DNA of 64,000 nt from Vigna angularis. Taxonomy: Eukaryota; Streptophyta; Magnoliopsida; Fabales; Fabaceae. Location: assembly GCF_016808095.1 (NCBI RefSeq), contig NC_068974.1, positions 37,610,590 to 37,674,589 on the forward strand. Direction: 5' to 3'. This document shows, piece after piece, positions 52,901 to 64,000 of this stretch (position 1 is the stretch's first letter; each line of letters begins with the position of its first letter). The notes under the pieces were generated by a model. It had not been told where the DNA came from, made no database searches, and was given only the letters and a program-made list of their open reading frames with translations. Position numbers and translations under genes: made by a program.

Positions 52901-53560
52901 TTTGCTTTCACTTTCACTGATTCCTTAAGAACACAAGTGTGAGATATTTTGTTGGTTCCTTAGTCACTTTTTTAATTGGTGTGACCCCAATTAACAATAC
53001 CATATGTACTGTGTTATCAAATAAAAATTATGCAAGTTTTTCTTAGGTGTACCTAAATATCTCTAAACCTAATTCATACATTGATGATGATAGAGTTCAA
53101 TTTACAAATATGTAATAGAAGGAATTAATTATTTTAATTAGGACATATAATAACTTCTCAAGATTTTAGATTTGATAGGTAAAACTTCTTTTTTTTTCTC
53201 TCTCTTTGCATGATGTGATTTTTTCTCTCTCTAAGTTTTCACTGTATATATTTCCTTTTTTTATATCCACCTATTTAAATTTGGTCTCCTTTATAATATG
53301 ATTTTATTGTTATATTTGGATGATTATAAATTATTTTTAATCAAAAATTAAATTAAAAATATGTTGATCTATAACATTTTCCATGAGTTAGTTTTATGTG
53401 AATGGTTTGCATATCTAAAACTTGAGATGTTTTTCATGAAAAGATTAATCTTTAAAAGATGTGAATGGTTTGCATGTCTAAAATTAGTTTTGTGTAATAT
53501 CGCAGATTATATAGAAGCATATAATATAGTGAGTCCACATTTATATAAAAGATGACAGTT
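49945..53560. other. AT-rich spacer
   Basis: 3.6 kb with no credible gene. It contains simple A/T runs, TTAATTAATTAATTAATT (about 50690) and a short direct repeat (TTTCTTTAAAAATTGAAATC, CTAGAAA at 51550 and 51620; GTGAATGGTTTGCATATCTA and GTGAATGGTTTGCATGTCTA at 53398 and 53461). Confidence 0.55.
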
Positions 53561-53569
53561 AGAGTAGAC

Positions 53570-55974
53570 TGTAAATAAGATAGTTAAGCTTACAATCATC
53601 CCGAAATGAGACATAATTTAAAACTTAAACGCAAATAGAGTATTTCAAAAGGATAGGAATCATAGGAAATCCTCAACAACTAAACAGTAATTCAAAATAC
53701 AGAAATACTAAGAGAATCCTAAGGAGACTAAGCAACAACATCCAAAGCCTGCTCCAGAGGCACCTCATCCATCTCTGCTCACATCCAAGTGTATGATCAT
53801 TGCAAAAGAAAAGCATACCCAAGCAAACACAAACACACAAGCAATGGTGAGCTAGATATAAAAATCATGTTATAGAAGTCACAGGCAATATGTAAGCAAA
53901 GACAAATACAATACACTACACCCACATGACTTGTTGCACTTAAACTTGACTCGTCCGGACTTAGAATGATTGTCGAACTATGGCGGGTCATGCACTCGTG
54001 GTGATCTCTACTGCTTTGCAAAGCCATTGCCAATGGGTTTTACCCTATCACACTCACGAGGTTAGTCCGTTATCACTCACCTTAGGCCATATTAGAAGCA
54101 CCCAAGACTAGGACCTCCTGCTACTACTCACGACATGGTTCAATTCTCTCTACTTGAGAATGATCGACCATTGTAGTTCTAGGATAACCCCCAAGACTGA
54201 GCTGCCATGCAAATCATTCTAAACACTAAGGGCACCACCATTAATCTTCTCCTTGAAGATCATGGAATTACGTCCAATACTATAGGGCATCACCATGTAA
54301 CCTCCTTAGAGATCAATGGAATTACGTCCATCAACCATACTTATTACACTCAACCACCAAACATGTTTCATACTATCAGTTCAATAACATTACTACCATC
54401 ATACTATGCATTTCATTCATTCCACACACTTGGTTCACCCAAAGTAAGAGCAAAAGAGAAGACTAAACCCAAAGGGTTCGCACAACGCACCCTATTCGCA
54501 AGGCGAGACAGGATGGTCTCGCACAACGCACCCCCCTAATTTGCTATGCGAATTAACTCGCCGCATGCATCAGACTTTCAACCTCTCGCATAGCGCACTA
54601 GGTCGATATGCGAGAGCCTAAACAGAGACCACACCCCCAAACCCCTTCGCTTTGCGTCCATCTCGCTCTTCGAATTAAAAGGGCAGTGGTTCCAGACCAC
54701 CACCAGTCGCATAGCGACAAGATTTGCCAGGCGAATCCACAAACAAAGAGCAACACCCTCTGGTAATTCGCACAGCGCACCAGCTCATACGGCGAATTAC
54801 CTAGACAGTGAGCACCCTCTATAGAGTCTCGCTATGCAAGACAGCTCGCATAGCGACTCTACATCATTTGCAAAACGCAAATTCTGTAGAATCACACACT
54901 CACACCAATCCTTACCATTTCTAGGCCTCTTGACCAACTTCTAAGACCTCAAATTCAAAGTATATGTTGAATTAAACATCTCTAACTGATTCTAACCCTT
55001 TCTAACATCTATTTAAAGTGTTTATGCATTGATTTATACTTGAAAACTGAAAATCTCTCAACCTAGGGGCCTAAATCTATTTCCACCATTATTAACATGA
55101 TCTAGTCTAGTTTTATGTTCCTAGCAAGTCAAAATTGACCTATCTGAGCTACCCAAACAGCCCAATTGCACTCTAGACCTCAAATGCCCAAAATCGTTAC
55201 CTCACTTACTCTCCAAATGAACTAAAATCATGATAGAACACCAAGTCTCCCACTTATTCAATGTTAGAACAGACCTCTTACCCCAAGGCACTTCAACATA
55301 GTACTTACATAAATTAAATACCCCCACACAGTATACAACCATCACACTCCAGTTCCACCGTTCCAAGATTCAACACATGCAACTACATCATTCCAAGTCA
55401 AAACACAATACCAACAGTAAAGCCGTTCAAAACTTAGCATACATCACATGTAAACAATATAAAAATGTATTCTAGCTCCCTTTACTTGGAAAACTTCACA
55501 GCACAGCTTACAATACCGTTCTCTATAGCACCTCACACAGTAAGGGCACAACCCCACTCTACAAATCACCCAAGTGGCGATAGAAACAACTCTTAGAGCT
55601 AGAACGAACAGAGGAAAAACGTAAAGAAGGGTACACTAGGCACATGCAACTTGCCCTAAGTCCCAAACAGCGGAGAATAGTGAAGAGTTACTTACCTGCT
55701 GAAGAATGAAAATCTATTCGGATGGTTGCGAAGGTCTCAACACCGCGGTCACCTGAGCACCAACTAATCAACAATGCAACGGCTGAATGTGAGGGAATGG
55801 TAGAGAGAAGGCAAAACAAAGTTAGGGAAAATAAGAGTTCTAGAGAGAAAAGGAAAAGTTGGCTAATGAACTCAGATTTTGAAAGGTCTCTTTTAAGGTC
55901 ATGATGTCCTTAGTTTTACGGGCCTGCCTGTCTCAACCTAAGGCCCAATAACCCTACATTTTCATGCCCTTACA
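53570..55974 (-). mobile_element. LTR-like element related to the solo LTR at 4-7 kb
   Basis: Ends TGTAAAT (53570) and CCTTACA (55974), i.e. TGTAA...TTACA. Shared plan with the 4062-6940 LTR: ACAATCATCCCGAAA near one end (compare TGTAACATCCCAAAA), then a CATCTCTGCTCACATCCA and GTATGATCATTGCA block (compare CATCTGCTCACACCCA and GGATGATCATTGCA), then a short-palindrome array, then the other end. The flanks TAGAC and CTTTG do not match, so the borders are approximate or the element recombined. No gag or pol interior is present. Confidence 0.65.
54475..54885. repeat. Array of short TCGC...GCGA imperfect palindromes inside the LTR
   Basis: About fifteen occurrences of TCGCATAGCGA-type words (TCGCACAACGCACC, TCGCAAGGCGAGA, TCGCATAGCGACAAG, CTCGCATAGCGACTC, TTTGCAAAACGCAAA) spaced about 20-35 bp apart. 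It occupies the same relative position as the CGAACG array of the first LTR and the 15-bp minisatellite of the third. Confidence 0.75.
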
Positions 55975-55979
55975 CTTTG

Positions 55980-57940
55980 AACGTAAAAATCACAATTTTT
56001 TCAAAAATTCATTATTGCATATAATATTTAAATCATGATTAAAAATATATTATAAATATTATCAATAAAACACAATCTTTCGATAAAAAAAATTGTGATT
56101 AACTCATAATGTAGACCATTTATCCTAAGCTATTATTAAAATTATACTTAACTTTGCAAAATATAATAACTTTTAAGTCGAATTCTAACGGCTTATATTT
56201 TTAATAAGAAGTATGATTATAATCATAAGCTAACAAAGATAAGGTTCATCTTTGTCTCTCAAACTTTTCATACAAATACATATTTCAAAATATGCAAACA
56301 ACTTAAGAAAAATAGATAAAGAAATACTTAGATCTTGATGATTTTTATCAACTAAAATTTGAATTTAAATTTTTATTTACTTATAATTTTTTTTTGTTTA
56401 ACTAATAAACTATTCATATTTATGTCATTTAAATCACTTGTACTTTTAAATATGCACATGATCACTTTCATTTAAATCACTTGTACTTTTATATACATGT
56501 GTGTGTATATATAATGTTTATCAAAATATAATGAAAAACTCCATTTTAATTTTTAATTAAAAAATCATAAAATTTAGTTTATAAATATGATAACAATTAT
56601 TAAAAAAATTATAACATGCTCTTTGTAAGAATTTTTTATTGTGAAATGCTTATTAAATTGTTTTAAATATTTAACAAATTCATGATAAAAAAAATTGTTA
56701 AAAATTATCTAAAAGTCATTGATTTTATATTTTATATTTTTATTTTTTGTGGTAGAGGGGCCTAATACGGTTGTGGAAAGGAGTTTGGTTGTATATTAAA
56801 TTAGATCCTAATCGAATTAAAATGTATTAGATTCCTATATTTTGTTGGTGTGATTTTTTAATAAATAATAACATCCTGATATGAAGTACATGCAATGTAT
56901 CATTAGAAGTAATTGATGTCTAGCAACTTTACTAAACCATCGAACAAAGAGGCTGAAAATTTTGAATTTTGAATACATTTCAAATGATCATTATGTAAAT
57001 ATATACATCATGAACACTGAAAAAGGAAAGACATGATTTTAATCGTTTTGGTAGAACTAACGAATGGAGAAGAAAAGTTTTCCATGCCACTCATGTCAAT
57101 TTCTGTTTTCTAAAATTGTCATCACAATCCATTTTTAGAAAACTATAACAAACGTTTCGTTGTTTTAAGTGATTCACCCAAAAACTCAAAATATATTTTT
57201 AAATTTTTATATGCATACAACTTCTGTATGAAAACATTAGGCCCATATACCCATAATTCACAGGCTTTTACAACGTCGAAGTGGCGTCACCAGTAGCAAT
57301 GACAACAACTCAGTAGTTACAGGAGAATATAACAAATTTTAAAGGTAAGAAAACATTTAATATAAATGGTGATCACATGAAATTAACTTAATTTAAAGTG
57401 TATGACATTAAAATCAAATGATGTATTCACATCATTTGTGAAAGTATTTTTAAACCAATCAATATTGTTTCGTTAAATGTAATTAAATTAGTTATAGTTT
57501 AAATTAATTTATACTAGTTAAATTTTAAATAGTTTATATTAAATGTTTTTTTACAGTAATACATCTCCATTCAACAAATGGCAAAAACAAAATTCTATAT
57601 TTTTTTTCCTTTCTTCTCTATTATTAAGTTTCTGATATCACTCTGACCTCAACAATTTTCGTAATTGGTTTTGACAAACACGGCGTAAGCGTACCTTACA
57701 CTCTGAGTTAAGGGTATTTGAGGAATTGAGGTGGTAAATGCAGTGAAACTCAAAAGAAGTTTCCTGCAATGGAAGAAAGAAGACCTATTAGTCGAAGTCA
57801 AGGTCAACGAAGAAAATGCAATGAGAGAACAACAATACTGAAAACAACTAAACTCTCAAATTCAAATCAATGATCATAAATTGCATCAATTGATAGTTTC
57901 AGATTTCAATAATAAAACCTAGATTCCCAAGTTATTACAA
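55980..57940. other. AT-rich spacer and upstream region of the AAA-ATPase gene
   Basis: No gene or complete repeat recognised. 57.7-57.95 kb is less AT-rich and probably contains the promoter or 5' leader of the downstream gene. Confidence 0.5.
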
Positions 57941-58022
57941 TAATATTCATCAGTTTTGTTTGTCTTTCTGTTCGTAGCGATTATTACCGCAGCCCGCCAA
58001 ATTCCAGCCCAATCAGGGCCCA

Positions 58023-59503
58023 ATGATGACTCCCAAATTTCAAAACGTAGTCTCCACGGCGGCGTCCGTGGCGGCCACCGTGATGCTCCTCCGCTCTTTC
58101 ACCCGCAATTACATTCCCCCGGAGTTCCAAAACTACCTCCACTCAAAACTATCAAAACTCCTCTCCTCCTTCTCCACGGAACTCACCCTCGTTATCGACG
58201 AATTCGACGGGCTCACTACGAACCCGCTCTTCGCCGCGGCGCAGCTCTACCTCAAGCCGCAGGAGGCGCCGAACACGAAGCGCTTCCGCGCCACGATGCC
58301 TTCGAAATCGCGCCACGTGTCCCTTCTCATGGACGGCAACGACGAGATCACGGACTCCTTCAACGGCGTGCCGTTCCGGTGGAGGCTCGTGTCCCGACGC
58401 GGCAAATCGAATTTCGCGGTGCACTTCTTCGAGGTGCGGTTCCACAAGAAGCACCGGGAGATGGTTCTGTCGGAGTATTTTCCGCGCGTGATGAAGGAGG
58501 CGGAGGCGGCGCGTGAGCGGAGGAAGACGCCGAGGCTCTTCACGGTGAAGGGCAAGCGGTTTCGGAGGGGAGGGAGGAAGGAGTTGTGGCAGGGCGTGAA
58601 TATTGAGCACCCTGCGACGTTTGCGACTGTGGCGATGGATTGGGAATTGAAGGAGATGATAATTAGGGATTTGGATAGGTTTGTGGAGAGGAAGGGTTTA
58701 TATAAGAGTGTTGGGAAGGCGTGGAAGAGAGGGTACTTGCTTTCGGGTCCCCCTGGAACTGGGAAATCGAGTTTGATTGCTGCTATGGCTAATTATCTGA
58801 ATTTCGATGTCTATGACTTGGAACTCACTGCTGTTAATGGAAATTCTGACCTTAGGAGTTTGTTGATTGCCACCAGCAACCGTTCCATTCTTGTTGTGGA
58901 AGACATTGATTGCTCCCTTCAATTGCAGGATAGGCTTGCAGAACCTAAATCATCACAACCCCATCGCTTCATCCCACGCCATTTTCACTCATTTCCAGCA
59001 CCCCAGGTATAATACAATACAATCACATCCTTTTCTTAGTTTCAGATACTGATGAGTCAGTTTTATACCCTTTCTTTCAAGCGTTGAATCTCGCTTACTG
59101 TTTTGAATTGCAGGTGACATTATCGGGGTTCCTGAATTTCATAGATGGGTTGTGGTCGAGTTGTGGGAATGAGAGGATCGTAGTGTTCACCACGAATCAT
59201 AAGGAGAAATTGGACCCTGCTCTCTTGCGCCCTGGGCGTATGGATGTGCACATTGACATGACTTACTGCACCCCAGATGGGTTCAAAATGCTGGCTTCCA
59301 ATTACCTTGGGATCACGGAGCACCCACTTTTTGTTCAAATTGAGAACTTGCTTGGGATGATCGATGTCGCTCCGGCGGAGGTAGGGGAGCAGTTTTTGCG
59401 GGACGAAGATCCGGATATTGCACTCAACAGCCTGATGGAGCTCCTTCTTGAGAAGAAACGAAATCATGAATTGCAGATAAAAGTACCTCTCACCGTTGAA
59501 TGA
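58023..59503 (+). CDS. BCS1-type AAA-ATPase (AATP1/HSR4 group), 457 aa
   Basis: Two exons, 58023-59006 and 59114-59503, joined in frame across a GT-AG intron (APQ then VTLSGFLNFIDGLWSSCG). Order of parts: N-terminal membrane anchor (about residues 8-25, VSTAASVAATVMLLRSF); the AAA-associated N-domain (YIPPEFQNYLHSKLSKLL, LYLKPQEAPNTKRFRA); Walker A GPPGTGKSS at about residue 242; Walker B ILVVEDIDCS at about residue 289; the sensor/arginine region NHKEKLDPALLRPGRMD at about residue 355. Plant relatives are membrane-bound (mitochondrial or ER) and often pathogen- or salt-responsive. The precise location here is not predictable. Exon 1 5' part is unusually GC-rich for the window. All catalytic motifs are intact. 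Confidence 0.95.
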
Positions 59504-59509
59504 TTTGAG

Positions 59510-60455
59510 TCAAGTGAAATGAAGATCATAACATACACTTGGTGCAATTAGACTTATAACTATAATTTGTATAAAGAAACAACAACAAATTAAGGAGAAA
59601 CTATAGATAAACATAGTGTTCTAAGGATTAAACCCATCCAGTTGATTTAAAGAATTTCTTTAGTGTGACACTGAAGAGAGATAATTTTGTTTTCCGTTGA
59701 AAAGAAAAAAAAATACTTTACTAACGAAGTAAATTTCACTTCAAAATATTTCTTTATTTTAAGATATTTAATGCTTATATTTTTCTTAAAGCACGATAAT
59801 ACATGATTATAAAAGTTCTTCTTCCACTTTCAACTCTGATCTGACCATCCTGCACAACCGCCATAAGCGGTGGTGCTGCCATGCACGTCACCACCTAGTT
59901 TCCCAAGGTTCATATTTTTGTTTGTATATTTTGGTGACTCGTAAAAAAGCCGATTATAACCTAAAGGAATTGTTGAAATATCTTGTCCATTATCATGTAA
60001 TAGAACATATGAACTACTCTAATTCGTCAAGGTCGACTCTAGATTCTCATAATTTATATATTTAAAAAATATCTAATTTAAATACAATTTTATAAAAACA
60101 AACTTATATAGTAATGATTCAATGTAAATTTTTTAATATATAAATATAAATTTGTATTAATAAATACTAACGTTAGTTAAAAATATTCACTGTAATTTCT
60201 TGCAAAAGCTTTATTTACTAATTGCATAATCTTACAGTCCATGATTAACAAAACAGATCAACCAACTGTTTGATTTTACACAAGTCAAACTTTTACTCAT
60301 CTACAACCTATGGTGCACACATTTCAATCACACTAAAAATTAAGTTAACTCAACTTTAAAACAAAAGAATAAGAAATACTTACTGAGATATGTTTGATGT
60401 TTCTTTAAATTTTAATCTTAATTTATTTTAGGTCACATCACTTCTAACATTTTAT
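59510..60455. other. 3' flank and spacer
   Basis: 3' UTR side of the AAA-ATPase gene, then AT-rich spacer. Nothing else recognised. Confidence 0.5.
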
Positions 60456-60464
60456 GGTAAATCT

Positions 60465-60921
60465 TAGGCTTAATACCCTATTTTTTTCCCCAGTTTTACT
60501 CGAAAATGTCAAATTAGTCCATCCTTTAAAAAGTGCGTCAATTACGTCCTTACTTAATAAAATTTATATCAATGAAATCCCTTCCGTTAAATCCGTACAA
60601 ACAATCTTAGGCTTAATACCCTATTTTGTCCCCAGTTTCGCTCGAAAATGTCAAATTAGTCCATCCTGCGTCAATTATGTTCTTACTTAATAAAATTTAT
60701 ATCAATGAAATCTCTTCCGTTAAATCCGTACAAACAACATTAATTATTAAAGTAGAAGAGAGAAAAAAATAATTAACTAATGCCGTTTGTACGGATTTAA
60801 CGAAAAGAATTTCATTCATATAAATTTTATTAAGTAAGAACATAATTGACGCACTTTTTAAAAGATGGACTAATTTGACATTTTCGAGCAAAACTGAAGA
60901 CAAAATAGGGTATTAAGCCTA
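60465..60921. mobile_element. Foldback MITE with a duplicated left arm and 5-bp target duplication
   Basis: The terminal inverted repeat TAGGCTTAATACCCTATTTT is matched by its complement ending in GGGTATTAAGCCTA. Identical AATCT flanks lie at 60460-60464 and 60922-60926. The left arm (about 140 bp, with TCGAAAATGTCAAATTAGTC, ACTTAATAAAATTTATATCA and CCGTTAAATCCGTACAAACA) occurs twice in direct order (60465-60604 and 60608-60738). The right arm (60782-60921) is its inverted copy. No transposase frame; the open frames inside are products of the repeat. Confidence 0.85.
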
Positions 60922-60929
60922 AATCTTCC

Positions 60930-62100
60930 TCCAACATAAAAATCTTAGCATATCTTACTTTAATAACTTTTTTAACTTGTTAAATGAAAGATTGCTCTTA
61001 AGATAAAAGAAAAAAATTCAGATTTTACATTTTATGCAATGTCAAGATACTTTAATAAAGATCTTGAACATCACAAATATAAATAAAATCTTTGCTCATA
61101 TTTATTCTCTAATCTTGTGCAAATTTAGCATTTGATTCACAGAAGATCCAAAAGGGGTGGACTGTGGAGACTCCAATATTTACATAAATAAAAGAGCAGC
61201 AACACCCACCCAAACATCCATGGATAATTCAGAAAAGCTGGTAAGATATAAATAATTAACATCTTTTAAGCACCTTTGAGTTTTGATACATATATGTATT
61301 TTTTGAATCCACCCTTTACTCATTTCTGCGCTGATAGCTCCAAATCACAGCAGAAAAATGGAAAGGACAATATACAGAAGCAACAGAAATAAGAACCAAC
61401 GAAGAGTGTCGAAAGATTAAACAAAGCCAGACGAAAGATGTAGCAATGCAACATCCCAGTTATTCTGGCACTTCTTTCCTCTCTGTTTCTTTTTTACTGT
61501 GACCGGAGGAGATAAAGAATCATAATAAAATGGCCAACACAATACATATTAAAAATCCCTCAAAAGTCAAAAGTATACCAGGACAATGGAAAAGAAATGA
61601 AAAAAACCCTTAACCTAAATCACCCTAGAGCCACGAGACACGTGGACCTAAAGGATTCCCAGTAGTAACAAGCAAAGCTTAAAGTGTATCCAGCGATATT
61701 CTTTTATTTGTCCATAAATTTAATATATAGGTTTTATGGTTATACCTGAAACAATGAAAATACCATGTTTTAGTTTGATGATCAAAATATGGAACACATA
61801 TCAAGTGACTATGCTTTAAAAAAATGTACAGCACACTACCTATGCATTCTCTGTAAATTTGAGAAAAAAAATTAATAACGTATTTTCAATGTGCGCCTTT
61901 AAATTCAGAAAATTACTAGTGAAATTGGTTTTCAAAATTTTTATGTCGTGTAATAAACAATTTTGAAAAGCCACTTTTACATCAATTTTGGAAGAGCAGA
62001 ATTTTTACTGAATATGAATCCTAATCAGCAGTTTTTTCTGTTTGCCACAGGTGCAAATGTCAACCAGATAATTTAAAAATTCCTTACATTAATAAAATCA
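60930..62100. other. Spacer downstream of DHFR-TS
   Basis: AT-rich non-coding sequence. No gene seen. Confidence 0.5.
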
Positions 62101-62105
62101 AGCAA

Positions 62106-62206
<101 letters not shown>

Positions 62207-62259
62207 CTTGCCCCATTTCAGAAAGCATAGAAGCAGGGTTTGAGAATCTTACAAGATCC

Positions 62260-63696
<1,437 letters not shown>

Positions 63697-64000
63697 CTGT
63701 CAATATAAAATGATTTCAGAATAAAATTCACTCTGGTTGTATCCAATGAACCGGACATTCTTGTAAACCACTAATATGCCTTCACGCAACACAGTGATTT
63801 AATTGAATTTTGGTTCAGCAGTTTTTTATACTCTAACTATGTTTGGAAAAATAACTAAAAATTGTTAACAGAAGCTATTAAGCTATATTATTGAGGCATG
63901 TGTTTTGGTAAAATTATTCAATATTAATAATGCAACATCCAGGTGCTAATCATGTCATCATGAAACCGTTCTATGATAATATTTTAACCATTGCAAATAG

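Noticed and set aside
58152..58610. Minus-strand and alternative-frame open frames over the AAA-ATPase exon (also 57956-58516 plus)
   Set aside because: Shadow frames of the GC-rich first exon; the true frame carries all AAA motifs.
60454..60903. Two similar open frames on opposite strands (VLLENVKLVHPLKSASI-like)
   Set aside because: Similarity comes from the inverted arms of the MITE, not from paired genes.

Overview
This is a plant nuclear window, AT-rich and intron-rich, with long transposon-derived spacers and seven long (TA)n tracts. The gene content (plastidial ADP-glucose pyrophosphorylase, ribosomal protein S25 with telo-box and site II promoter motifs, bifunctional DHFR-thymidylate synthase, DUF241 and DUF761 families) fits a dicot. 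The repeat style suggests a papilionoid legume, probably Phaseolus/Vigna-like. That placement is an inference, since no database could be searched.

Layout, left to right. 1-2611: 5' part of an ADP-glucose pyrophosphorylase large-subunit gene on the minus strand, nine exons recognised, running off the left edge. 4062-6940: a solo LTR with a perfect 5-bp target duplication (GAAAC). 7-12 kb: AT-rich spacer. 12.1-34.3 kb: the most unusual region. It holds a minus-strand cluster of seven DUF241 genes and fragments (three open, one frameshifted, three decayed) interleaved with four copies of what I identify as the plant SRP RNA (7SL RNA) gene. One 7SL copy (32896-33200) looks complete and carries Pol III promoter elements (USE plus TATA) and a T-run terminator; the other three have different internal deletions. 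Into this cluster fall an interstitial telomere-like tract (16.7-16.97 kb), a 5' LTR with primer-binding site and a 15-bp minisatellite (19.49-21.3 kb), and an exon-structured gene remnant (21.97-22.69 kb).

35.6-36.8 kb: RPS25 on the minus strand, with a decayed partial duplicate at 45.3-45.8 kb. 40.5-41.5 kb: a Yae1-domain gene on the minus strand. 42.9-43.7 kb: a long imperfect inverted repeat. 49.3-49.9 kb: a single-exon DUF761 gene on the plus strand. 53.57-55.97 kb: a second LTR related in plan to the first. 58.0-59.5 kb: a two-exon BCS1-type AAA-ATPase on the plus strand. 60.465-60.921 kb: a foldback MITE with one arm duplicated. 62.26-63.7 kb to the right edge: the 3' exons (thymidylate synthase domain) of DHFR-TS on the minus strand, with one GC-AG intron.

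The intact genes are unrelated housekeeping or metabolic functions and form no operon-like unit. What ties the window together is structural: repeated local duplication of a DUF241 + 7SL block, followed by decay, microsatellite growth and transposon insertion.
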